In this document: positions 12,624 to 23,609 of the stretch, one piece after another | How the letters are laid out: every line of letters begins with the position of its first letter | How positions within the stretch are numbered: the stretch's first letter is position 1 | Assembly: GCA_030144725.1 (NCBI GenBank) | Contig: JASKMD010000029.1 | Span: forward strand, 3,911,964-3,975,963 | DNA length: 64,000 nucleotides | Origin: Haematococcus lacustris | Taxonomy: Eukaryota > Chlorophyta > Chlorophyceae > Chlamydomonadales > Haematococcaceae | Direction: 5' to 3' | Position numbers and translations under genes: made by a program | The notes under the pieces: model-generated | Seen by the model: only the letters and a program-made list of their open reading frames with translations | Told to the model about the DNA's origin: nothing | Databases searched by the model: none

Positions 12624-12732
12624 GGGCTGATCACATGGATCGTCCCCAGGACCCGACTGTTAAGAATGGTGGTGGGTTGATACCGCTCAGGCCGTCAGCC
12701 GTCAGTCTGCCTGGCAGAACCATCACAACTAT
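12624..12732 (+). repeat. Dispersed repeat of about 108 bp, copy 1
   Basis: Nearly identical to 53202-53311. The core starts at CTGTTAAGAATGGTGGTGGG and ends at CATCACAACTATCAG. Both copies are preceded by a CCCCAG that could act as a splice acceptor, and the core has one open frame (VKNGGGLIPLRPSAVSLPG), so it may be a coding exon of an unknown element. Copy 1 abuts the truncated Fanzor copy. Confidence 0.7.
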
Positions 12733-12752
12733 CAGGAGTTAGTGTAGAGGCC

Positions 12753-13504
12753 GTGGCCGGACCGCATCCTGGCCCTGGCCTATGGGGCAGCTAGCTTCAG
12801 CGGCAGCGGCAGCGTTGGCTGCAGGGGTGTCCCAGTCAGCCAGATGCGGAAGGAGGCAGTGAAGCAGTTCGGGGCAGGGCGTGTGGTGCTGGTGGAGGAG
12901 TTCCGCACCAGCCGGGTCAGCTCAGCCTACAGCAGCCCCAGTGAGGCCCTCCCTGGACAGCCGCCAGAGTCCTTCAGGTGAGAGGGTCAGTGGGTGATGG
13001 TCAGTGGGGGAGGGTCAGGGTAGTGCTGGGAGGTGGTGGAGTCAAGGCGGCTGGGTAGGGTCAAGATTGGGAAGGTAAGGAATGAATCTTACAAATGTGC
13101 ATTGCCCCATGTGTCCATGCAGGTGGCTGCGGCCAGTGTACAGCAAGGCGAAGCGCTCCCAAGTCAGGGGCTTGATGAGCTCAACAAGCCACAACATCAG
13201 GTAAGCACTGACCAGACACTGCACATGTGCATGGCTGCAACATATCCCACATGAAATGACACATGACATGGCACATGACTTGACTTCATGCAACTCCCAC
13301 ACCATGTGCAGGTTCTATGACCGGGACGTGTCAGCCGCGCTAACCATCCGCCGCTGTGCAGTCGGCCCAGGCCCACGCCCCACTGAGCTGTGCTACTGGG
13401 ATGGCCGCCCAGCCATGCCAAAGCGAGGCAGGCCAGGCCAAGAGTGGGTGTACCTGCCTGACAAGGCCCTGTTGCGCAAGTGGCGGCGCAAGTGGCGGCA
13501 ATAG
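12753..13504 (+). pseudogene. 5'-truncated Fanzor/TnpB-like nuclease, lineage 1 copy A
   Basis: The last three exons of a Fanzor-type gene (12753-12977, 13123-13200, 13312-13504), almost identical in exons and introns to 45645-46399. It keeps the RuvC-II segment VVLVEEFRTSRVSS and the RuvC-III segment FYDRDVSAALTIRR, with the same donors, acceptors and phases as copy B. It lacks everything 5' of the GTGGCC at 12753, including RuvC-I, so it cannot encode a nuclease. One asparagine in RuvC-III is threonine here. Near-identity of introns means the duplication is recent. The RAD54B start codon lies only 353 bp beyond its stop codon. Confidence 0.8.
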
Positions 13505-13805
13505 CCAGCTACAGCAATACAACCCAAGAAAACAAGATACCAAACCCCTCACAAAGGGGATGTGTGTGAGTAAGAGCTATAGAGTAGGGTAGAGCTCTTG
13601 CTAGTAGTAGACCTGGAGGCACACACACCAGAAGGCTGAGCTGAAGTGGGCACTAGGCACACTATCAGTAGCCTTTACAACAGCGATCTCGCAGCCTGTG
13701 TTTGATTACAACTCATGAGTTGCATGAGGGCTGTAGGGATTCAAATTTGGCTAAAGCTGCTTTCGGTGCATCTTGATAACATCTTGCTGGTAACAAGCTT
13801 GGCGC
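13505..13805 (+). ncRNA. Conserved 3' flank of Fanzor copy A (candidate guide-RNA/right-end region)
   Basis: About 300 bp 3' of the truncated Fanzor copy, almost identical to the 3' flank of copy B (46400-46481 continued at 48026-48246). It contains the palindrome ACTCATGAGT inside a block that recurs a third time near 48525-48557. TnpB and Fanzor systems encode the guide RNA at or just past the 3' end of the ORF, so this is the expected place for it. No RNA was observed; the assignment is inference. Confidence 0.35.
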
Positions 13806-13856
13806 AGAAAAGACGGAGTGCACGTGACCGCGCAGAAGAATTCATCATATCGCACG

Positions 13857-16800
13857 ATGCGGCCTTTCAAGCGGCCTGCATTCAACGTGCCAAGGTCTAC
13901 AGCCTCGGATACTCAGCCTAAGACCAAAGAGGTGCCGGAGAGTGCGCCCGAGCCCCAGCCTGCCGCAGCAGAGCGCGCCGAGGCTGCAGCTCCTATTGTA
14001 GCTGTCCGACCAGCTTCAACCTTTCGTAAACCGCTTGCCATCGCCAACAGCGCGAGTGCCAAGGTTGCGCTCAATCAGCCTCGGGCAGTAAAGAAAGGGG
14101 CTTCATCAGCCACCAACAGCCAGCTTGATTCGAAGCCCGACGATCAGCATTTTGTGGTGTTGTACCTGAAGAAGGACAATTTCATCAAGGTGCTGAGACC
14201 GCTTGACACGGCATGCAGCCACTGAAGAAGTCAACCCTGGAGGCTGCCACGTCTGTGGTGTAGTGCAGAAGAAAGTGGCCAAAGCCTACACAGATGGCAT
14301 CCTGGTGTTGAGTGAAGGCAATGCAGCCACGCTTTACAGCTTGGTGCGCCAGCATGCCAGGCATCATAGTAGTGCTAAACCCTGCACAGCTGATGTGTTG
14401 TCTAATGGGCCGACATGGCTGCACCACCATGGCTTAGGGGAACCTTGGAGCTTGCTGTAGCTGCTGCTGCCTGCTGAGGACTTGCAGGACAATGGCAAGG
14501 TGGTGACCCAGGGTCGTGCTCGGCGTGCAAGCCTGCGGGAGATCATGCCTGCTGGGTCCAACAAACCCAGCAAGAAGAAAAAGAAGGGCGCATCTGGAGA
14601 CAGTGATGATGGCAGCCAGGATGAGGAGGATGAGGGTGTTGTGCGCTACCTGCTGGGCAGTCTTGTGGTGGAGGTGGAGAAGGAGCTTGACGCAGCGTCT
14701 TTCAAGTGAGCAGGTGCAGCAGCACCACGCCGCACTGTGCAGGTGACTGCGGCCAGCTTGCATGCCCCTGCAGCACCAACATACGCGGTGTGCACCAAGC
14801 CTGTGTGTGTTGCTTCCCATAGGAGCGGGGCGTGCTTTGCAGCGCCAGTGCAGTATGGTGCCACAGGCCAAGTGGGGGCCGCGGCCCTCCCAGGCGCTGC
14901 TGCTGCCACTGCTGGCTTCAAGCGCTGCAAGCCCAAGACAGTCATCGCCACCGCTGCAGGAGGCGCTCCAAACCAAGCCACATTTAGGCCGTTGTATGAC
15001 CTGCAGCAGCCTGGAGCGGTCCTGCTCAATGCCGGGCAGCAGGGGGCTGGCAAGCTGGCGCCAGTCGTGATTGACCCCTACCTGGGACGCCACTTGCGGC
15101 CTCACCAGGTCAGCGCAGCCAGCCGCCCACAGCCCGCCCTCCACCACACCTTGAGCTGACAGTGCCAGCTGTGACCCTCCGTGCGCCGCTGCCCCGCACC
15201 CATCACTGCTGCCTTGCCTCAGGCCAAAGGCCAATGCCTCCGCCACCATCACAGTCTTGGCACCCAGGCCTGCTTGCCTAGCTCATGCCTGCCATGCCGT
15301 ACCCTTGCTTGCCCTGCCACGCCCAGCCCCCTGTGATGCCTTGGCCTATACCGCCACCAGCTGCTAGCCTGCCCTGCTGTGCCTTGCGCCACATGCCCAC
15401 ACCTCACACGCCTCACACACCTCACACGCCTCACACGCCTCACACGCCTCACACACCTCATTCACCTCACACACCTTGCAGGTGGAGGGAGTGCAGTTCA
15501 TGTACGACTGCGTGATGGGGCTGCGCAGCCCAGCCTTCACTGGTTGTGTGCTGGCAGATGAGATGGGGCTGGGCAAGACGCTGCAGGTGAGAGCTTGCAG
15601 CAAGGCTCTGCACTGGCTGCAGCCGGCAGAGGGGAGGAGCACGATGGCTGCAGGGTGAGGGTGAGGACAAGGTGCCGTGCCACAGTGGGTGGCCACATGG
15701 GTGCTTGGTGATGTGACGTGCCTGCAGGTCATCACACTTGCATGGACGCTGCTGAAGCAAGGCCCTGAAGGGAAGCCAGTCGCTAGCAAGGCAGGTGATT
15801 CCCCTTGGCAGCTTGGCAGCTTGGCAGCTCAGCAGCTATACTAGGGCTTGTGGCACAAGCCGATCACTAGGCTCTACACCCTCTTGGCTTCAGTGCTCAG
15901 TCAAGGTGTGTCTCAGGGCAGTGCTGGACAGTCATGTCAAAGTTGGGGCCAGGGCCAGGGCCAGGGCCAGGGTCAGAGCCAAGGCTAGAGCCAGGGCTAG
16001 GGCTGGGGCTACCAGGGAAGGGGTGCCAAGGGGGTGTTATCCACCGCACCACACAGCAGTTGTGCCGGCAAGGGGTATGCTGAGCCCCTCACAACCCAGT
16101 GTGCCTGAGCTGTACCCTGTACGCTGCAGGTGATGGTGGTCACACCGGCCACACTGTGCCACAACTGGGCCAAGGAAGTCAAACGCTGGCTCGGCATGGA
16201 ACGGCTGCAAGTGAGCTGCTGTGTGGCGGCCTCTGGCGGCCTCCCGACCAGTGCATGCATACGGCCACATGTCGGCTGCAGGCCCTGGGGATCTGCTGCT
16301 GCCCCGGCTGCCTTCCCCTCGTCACTGTCCACCTTCCTGCCCACCCCTGCCTGCCCCTGCCCACACCTGCCTGCCCCTGCCAGGTGTTCATGCTGGTGGC
16401 CCCGGGCGACACTAAGGACGCAGTCATGCAGTTCAAACACGGCAGCGTGACCAAGCTGTGCATCACCAGCTATGAGACACTGCGCAAGCACGCTGCAGAC
16501 CTGGAGGGAACCTTTGACCTGCTGGTGTGTGATGAGGGTCACAGGTGAGGGGGCTGGGGCCGGGCCAGCAGGCTTGGCTGCTGCTCCCTGCCTCATGCCT
16601 GGGTCTGCATTGGCTCAGCAGGCTGGACACAGGCAATACCAGTGATGGGTAGCCATAGCAGAGCAGAGGCAGGGCAGAGGCTGAGGAAGGGCAGGGGCTG
16701 ATAGGGGCGGGCGGGGGCTGAGGGGGAGCACAGGCAGGGGCTGGGCCAACGCTGTGGTGATGCTGGCTGCTCCTGGTGTACGCAGGCTGAAGGCCATAGG

Positions 16801-19800
16801 CGGCAACAAGACCATTGATGCCCTGATGCAACTGCGCTGCCCCAGGCGGGTGCTGCTGACCGGCACGCCGATCCAGAACAACCTACAGGTCAGTCACACC
16901 ATGCTTGTCACACCCATTTAAAGCACATCTATGCCTGTCATGACGCTCCGTGTCGCACAGACATCCGTGACGCTCTTATACAGACATGTCTTATCCGTGT
17001 CATACATCCATGTCTTGCAGACAGCACAGTGTGTGGCCTTAGACATCCCTCCTGCTGTGCCACTGGCAAGCCCTACTCCCACCCCCTGGCTTCTCAACAG
17101 ATACCCAGACACAACCTGCTCCCCCGCCCCCCCCCCCGCCCCCCCCCCACCCCCCCCCCCCCACCCCCCCCCCCCCACCCCCCCACCCCACCCCACCCCC
17201 CCACCCCCCCCCCACCCCCCCACCCCCCCACCCCACCCCACCCCACCCCCACCCCCCCCCACCCCACCCCACCCCTCCCCTCTTGGCTGCGCTGCTGCTG
17301 CACAGGAGTTCTATGCTCTGCTGTCCTTTGTGGCCCCTGACCTGCTGGGCACAGCCGCTGCCTTCAAGTGTGTGTATGCCACACCCATTGCCCGGGCCCA
17401 GGAGCGTGATGGTGAGTGCGCTGCCGCCCTGCCTTGAGACACTACCAGCTAGCCAGGCGGGCACTGCGCCTTGCCGGCCGTGCTCTGCTGCTCTGTAGCT
17501 GACTATGATCACTGAGTTGATAAGCCGGAGGCTCATAGGGAAGGGGGGATCCGCCCCCGTCGTCAAGTGTGTGGCTCAGCTGGTAAAGGGTGACTCCTAC
17601 AATTGAAAGGTTGTGAGATGGAAGGGGGTCACATGAATGGGGGTGGTCGGCCAATGGATGCGGCCAGCTGGTAGAGCCTGCACATGCTGCCCACTAATTC
17701 GCACTGACATGAACTGTGCAGCTGCAGCACACAGTTGTGATTTTGTGGGGCAACCTGTGGGGTGCCTTGTGGGTGCCAGCCCCTTGCACGCCCGCCATGC
17801 CTTCATCATGGCCCCTGGCCAGCTGGCAAGACAGCGGCCTGCCATGGCTTCAAGTGTGTGACTGTCAGACTGATGGCGGCATGTAGAACCAGTGTTGGTC
17901 TTCGTCGAGGCACCCAGTGGCCACTCACCCTCCTCACACCACCACCTTCCTGGCCATGGCCAGTGTATAAGAATGGCATGCAACTGCTGTGTGTGCCTGT
18001 TCCCACTAAGCACCTCACCTGCTGCAAGCCACTGTGAGCTTCTGAGTGGATGCTATGGATGCCGGCTTGCCTGATGCAGCCACCCAAGATGACAAAGAGC
18101 TGGGCGCAAGCCGGGCAGCGTGAGTGTGAAGAGCCCATGCCTGGTCACTGTGCGTCACAGTCCTCCTCTTCTGCAGCTCCTGTGCTGTGTCCTGCAGCCT
18201 GCCTGCGTGCCTTGATGACCTGGCTGCCTGTTTGTCACATCGGCTGTCTGGCTAACCCTGCATCTCCCCTGGTGTGTCTTACCTCGTGTGTCTTCCCTGG
18301 CGTGTGACCTTGCGTCTGGTTGCCAACTGCCTGTCTGACTGCCTGCATGACTGCCTGCATGGCTGATTGACTGACCGACCGACCGACCGACCGACCGACC
18401 GACCGACCCACCGACCGACCCACCGACCCACCGACCGACTGACTGACCGACTGACCGACTGACTGACTGACTGTCTCCAGGGAGTTGAACCGCAAGGTGG
18501 CAGAGGTGGTCCTGCGCCGGACCCAGGTCATCCTCACCAAGCACCTGCCTCCCCTCACCACCTTTGTGCTGTACTGCAAGCCAACTGACCTTCAGGCAAG
18601 GTTACCGACTCCACCAGACTTCACAAGGCACACAAGCAGGGAGCAGCAGCAGGGGCAGCCGGCCACTAAGCAGGCTTCCTATGTAGTCAGGCATGCTCAA
18701 GGAAAGAGCGTAGCTGCATGGAGGTGGCCAGGAGCAGTTGCCCCATCACCACAAGGCCTACCACCTGCAGTGCTGCAAAATTACAGACTCGACCAGGCTG
18801 CTTCCAGGCTTGCTTGACAAAGGTGGCCAGCAGCAGTTGCTCTTGCTTGCATCACTCCTAGGGCCCAGTCAGGCCTCCTTGCCTGGTGTCACAACCAGAA
18901 GCCTGAACCCAAACTTGGCACCAGCAGATGCCATGGTGGCCCAGCTTGTGCCCTCACCGCAGCTGTTGAGGGTGAACTCTGTGGCTTGTGCACATCTGGG
19001 CTGAAAGCCATCTTCTGCCCCTGCTGCAATGGCCCCCTGCTGCTGCACCAGCACTTGCCCTGCTCCGCTCGTTACAACTGCTATAGGTGCTCCTGCTGCT
19101 GCTGCTGCTGCTCAAGCTGCTGCTGCTGCTGCTGCTGCTGCTGCAGGTCACTGTGTACCAGCATGTGTTGCGCAAGGTGCTGTCCCTGATGGCCAGCAGC
19201 AGCGGGATGGCTGACGAAACCCTGGGTGCCCTCACAGGTCAGGCTGGGCAGAGCGGCAGAGCGGCAGGGGGGTAAGGGCCAGGGCAGCAGGGCAACATGG
19301 GCACAAAGGTCATCCAATGGCAATGCAGCAGAGGTGTAGGGACCCGGTCAGACAGGGGGGTGGGGGCAGGTCAGCAGGGGTGCTGGGGCAGGGCAGCAGG
19401 AGGGCAGGGCAGCAGGAGGGCAGGGCAGCAGGAGGGCAGGGCAGCAGGAGGGCAGGGCAGCAGGAGGGCAGGGCAGCAGGAGGGCAGGGCAGCAGGAGGG
19501 CAGGGCAGCAGGAGGGCAGGAGGGCAGGAGGAAGGCAGGGCTCCAGGGCAGCAAAGCCTGAAGATCAAAGGTATTCTCGGGTCCAGCCAGGGGGCTTCCC
19601 AGAGTCCCCTGGAGCCCAATGTCACTCCCTGCTGCTGCCCAGGGACACTCCACTGCCACCTTGCACCTGCACCTCTTGCCACAGCTTCCATCACCCACAC
19701 CACACGCCACTACCACACCGTGCTTGGCACAAGCTCCTGAAACTGTTGCATGGCATCAGGGCTCCATGCAAGCCCTGCCCCTGCCCCGTGCAGCCTTGAA

Positions 19801-22385
19801 GAAGCTGTGCAACCACCCTGGACTGCTGACCGGTGACGAGGCTGGCAGCGCCACACAGGACAAGCAGGGTGGCCCTGCAGCCCCACGCAGCAAGGCGGCT
19901 GCCAATGCTGCCGCCAAGGCCGCTGTGCGGCAGGCCCAAACAGGGGAGGGCGCTGGCATTGCCAAGTCCTGGGTGCCTGCTGGGTTGGACCTGGCCAAGC
20001 AGGACCCAACAGCTGCTGGTGCGCGTGCTATGCTGAGGGCCATGTTATGGCAGGCAAGCTGTCATGAGGATGGCATGCCTATGTAAGCCATGCACCAGCA
20101 CATGTGGTTGGAAAGCTGTGGTAAGCTGAGCAGTGGGAGGTTGGGTCGATATGGGCTACCAGCAGCACCTGCTGCCAGGGGCGAAGAGGAGGATTGACCT
20201 GTAGGAGCAGCCTGCCTCTGTCCCTGTGTGCTTGCGCCATGACCTTGCACCCGTGCGTTTGCACCGTGGCCCCTGCTGCTTGCTGCTGTCCAGGCAAGCT
20301 CGTGGTGCTGGGCAGCCTGCTGGAGGCCATTGCGGCAGCCGGAGAGCGGGTGGTGGTGGTGTCCACCTCCACCTCAGCCCTGGACCTCATCGACAACCTG
20401 CTGGCCACACCCCGGGGGTGAGTGATGTCTCAAGATGTCACAAGCTGCTCTGCCTGCCATGTCCTGCCTGCCATATCCTGCGCATCAACCTGGCTGCACG
20501 ACAGCAGAGCGACAGCTCAAGAGAAGCACACTGGCTGGCAGAGCTGGGCATGCTGCGGCGGCTGCCCCTGGCAGACCCATGCTGCCTTACCACCCTTGCT
20601 GCCTTCTGCTTGCTAAAGCTCTGGCTGCTGCTGGCTGCTGCTGTGAAGCGAAGGTTGCGCACCGTACGCATTGATGGCAACACAGGGGTAGGGGAGCGAC
20701 AGGCCATCGTGGACAGCTTCAACAACCTCGGCATTGGCCAAGTGTTCTTCCTCTCCACGCGGGCGGGTGGAGCCGGCTTGAACCTGATCGGCGCCAACCA
20801 CCTTGTGCTGTATGACTCAGATTGGAACCCAGCAGCCGACCTACAAGGTGAGCCTGCCCGGTGCACTGCAGTCTGGTGTCAGCTGGAGTCCTGTTGGTGT
20901 GGTGTGCCCAGTGCAGGACATCAGCACAGGTCAGCTAGCCCAGCGCCCATCCAGCCACAGCGCTCAGTATACATCCCCAGTATACATCCCTTAGCCGACT
21001 ACATCATAATCATAACCTTCATTATGTATTATGCTGCATGCTACCAGGCAATTGCAGCACAACCAGCTGCCAGCACCGCCATTGACTGCCATGGCACACC
21101 ACAAGGCATACCACCTGCGTTGCTGCAAGATATTACACTCGACCAGTCATGTAGGCTTGCTAAATATAGGGTGAGCGGGGCAGGGAGGGTAGGGACACAC
21201 CAATGTGGTGCCTTGCTGTGCTGCTGAGCGCAGCCATGGCGCGCATCTACCGAGACGGTCAGAAGCGGCCGTGCAGTGTGTGGCGCCTGCTGACTACAGG
21301 CACTCTAGAGGAAAAGATCTTCCAGAGGCAGGCAAGTGGAACCCTGGCCAGGCAGCAGGACTATGCCTGCATACAGGCTACCGTGCCTGTTGTTGGGCTT
21401 TAGCAATGGGACTGTTCGTTGAGCAGGCAGACAGACAGACGAGATGCTGTGCACAACCCAAAAGCAGATGCAGTTGCATGCTGGGTCCCAGGGTGACCAT
21501 CCCAGGGTGACCGCCCTCTACTGACCGCCCTCTACAGGGTGCTGTGGCTACTGGTCGCTGCTGCTTAAGCCTTTGAATGGCATGGCACACCTCCGCCAAT
21601 GCACTGTGTACACAGCAACACACAGCAACACACAGCAACACTGACCCTTGCAGCCCTGGCCTGTGTCCTCCTTACCCTGCGTGACTGACGCGATGGCTGC
21701 ATGTTGCTGCTGCTGGCATGGCTGGCCCATGCACTTACAGATCATGAAGGGTGACCTCGCCAGCGCTACCATTGCCAGCGGTGACGGTCCAGCAGCCGGT
21801 CGCCACTTCACACAAGAGGAACTCCGCCGGCTATTCACGCTTTCATTGAACACGGAGTGTGAGACCCGTGACCTGCTGGCAGGTCATGGGGGTGCTAGTC
21901 AGGCCGCTGTGCGCTGGGTCGACCTTGCTGGACTGCATGGCGGTCCTGCTGCCGTGGCAGCAGCCATGGAGGCGTGCGCTGTGACAGCGCACAGCCAGGC
22001 AGCAGCTCTCAGGGCCGCAGCTGCCAGCAAAGCGGTGACGGCAGCCAGTGTCATCCATAAGAGTGATGAAGCAGCGCTTGCATTGGCAAGTGCCGACGAG
22101 CATGACGAGGCCACGGGTGAGGGTGTAGGGCAGAACCCGGCAGGCGGGGCAGGAGCTGGAGGGGATGAGGCGTGTGTCGCCCCTGAAGGGCGGTACGGGG
22201 AGGAAGAGGAGGAGGCAGAGGAGGCGGTGGCTGGGGGCAAGGCAGCCGCCCTGGCGGTGCAGCAGCAGGAAGACGAGCTGCCCGGCATGGCAAGCAAGGC
22301 AGCTGCCAGCAGGGCTGTCGCTGCCTGCCGGCGGCGAGCGCGCATTGCTAGCAGCGATGACGATGACGCGGAGCTGGACGATTGA
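13857..22385 (+). CDS. RAD54B: RAD54B-like SNF2/Swi2 recombination ATPase
   Basis: dsDNA translocase of homologous recombination; the family remodels Rad51/Dmc1 filaments and D-loops in the nucleus. Eighteen exons (13857-14189, 14269-14343, about 14479-14705, 14823-15108, 15482-15586, 15728-15790, 16130-16210, 16384-16544, 16786-16888, 17306-17411, 18080-18119, 18481-18595, 19147-19237, 19794-20018, 20294-20417, 20654-20847, 21234-21331, 21741-22385) keep one frame and give about 1,023 residues. Diagnostic segments: [24 protein letters not shown] (motif I), DEGHRLK (motif II), [65 protein letters not shown] and a terminal [12 protein letters not shown]. The N-terminal FKRPAF and the domain before ATPase motif I fit RAD54B better than RAD54. 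Introns 6, 12 and 17 use GC donors. All catalytic motifs look intact. Confidence 0.92.
15399..15478. repeat. Minisatellite of CACACGCCT-type units in RAD54B intron 4
   Basis: About nine imperfect nine-base units immediately upstream of the acceptor of exon 5. The run doubles as the pyrimidine-rich stretch before the AG. Confidence 0.85.
17121..17277. repeat. C-rich simple tract in RAD54B intron 9
   Basis: About 155 bp of C runs broken by single A residues, ending just before the exon-10 acceptor at 17305. It generates proline- and glycine-rich open frames on the two strands that are not genes. i-motif or G-quadruplex structure is possible. Confidence 0.95.
18378..18476. repeat. (CCGA)n / (CTGA)n tetranucleotide in RAD54B intron 11
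   Basis: Perfect and slightly diverged tetranucleotide units end at the acceptor of exon 12. The sequence is pyrimidine/purine mixed with no coding content. Confidence 0.9.
19380..19530. repeat. 15-bp minisatellite (GGGCAGCAGGAGGGC-type) in RAD54B intron 13
   Basis: About nine near-identical units of 15 bp. Because 15 is divisible by three, the array stays open in all frames and gives repetitive Gly/Arg/Ala or Cys/Pro open frames that are artefacts. Confidence 0.95.
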
Positions 22386-23609
22386 GCGCTGCTGGTTGCA
22401 GCCCTGCGCCCTGAGCCAGCTGCTCGGCGCCGGGTGGGCGCTCTGGCCGGCCCTGGCATTAGGGGAAAGGGCACTCAATGTCTGTCCGAGAGCACCCCAC
22501 CAAGCCGTCCCATCCATCTGATGGCTGCTATGTGCAAGGTGCATTATACAGGAACTAAATAAAAACAGGAAGCCATCAATAATGTGTGCATATTCAAGGC
22601 GCAGGTATAGAAGTGTATCTAGAGGAGCAGGAGGGCCACGGCATTCAGCTTAACCCGTGATGGTGGTCCCCCGTTGCATTGGTCAGTAGCTTCCTTTAAA
22701 AAACTGAGCTGTGAGAGCCTGTCCAGGTCTATGTGCCTGTCCTCCATGCGTGGTTACAAAAAGGGAACATTGCCCCTGTTCCCTGTCGCAGCCATGTAGT
22801 CGTCAACTCACGACGCTACCACCACTAGTACCAGTGAGCTAACATGCGTGTAATAGCACAAGATCGTCAACATCCTGTCACGTGATAGCATGGTCACTAG
22901 CATGCAACAGCTTGCAGCTGACAACCGACTACACCACGCCTTTTGCACAGTCGTGCTCATGGCTGCCAAGTTTCTTGGCTCATGAGTGCATGCACGCATG
23001 CTTCCCACGTCCTATAGCAGTGCATCAGGTTGGCATACAACCACACTAAGCAGGGTGCCTAACCTAATACTGACACATGGTGCCTAGCCAAGCCCCATGG
23101 TCCACTGCAGGAGCCGTTCAGTCAGGCTTGGGTCAGGCATGGGGTTGCCTGTGTCCTGAGCTGCTGCCTGACCCACCTGGTCGCTTCAGTTAGCTGCACG
23201 GGCATGGCAGCCAGACACACATCAACCTGTCGCAGCAGTACCGTGCCAGGGGGCGCTGCCTGGCCTGCTGGCTCTCATACCACAACCCTCCTCACATCCC
23301 TCCCACAACGCCATGCTGGGACATTACCAGTGGGCAACCAGTGGGCAACAGTAGGCGGTTGATGCATGGGGCATCCAAGTCTGGTTTCTCATTTCTAGCA
23401 TGCACCCCTCCGCAGCTGCCTGCCTGACCCTTCACACCCCATGTTCAATGCACACCCAGCCACAACCAGGTGGGTGGAGGTGTGGCAAGCGCATAGGCCC
23501 ACACATTTTTTTCTATGGATGCCGCACAGATGCCTGAGCAGCATGGATGCTAGACCAGCATAGCCGTCAGTGCCTGTCCCTCAGCACTCTTCACGATCAC
23601 TCAAATGAT
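22386..23609. other. Convergent intergenic region
   Basis: About 1.2 kb between the 3' ends of RAD54B (plus) and the AHA1-like gene (minus). An AAATAAA sequence near 22556-22562 could serve as a poly(A) signal for RAD54B. Otherwise I see no gene, repeat or structure. Confidence 0.5.

Noticed and set aside
16918..17566. Glycine- and proline-rich frames on both strands
   Set aside because: They read through the C-rich tract in RAD54B intron 9, while flanking exons 9 and 10 are well supported in another phase.
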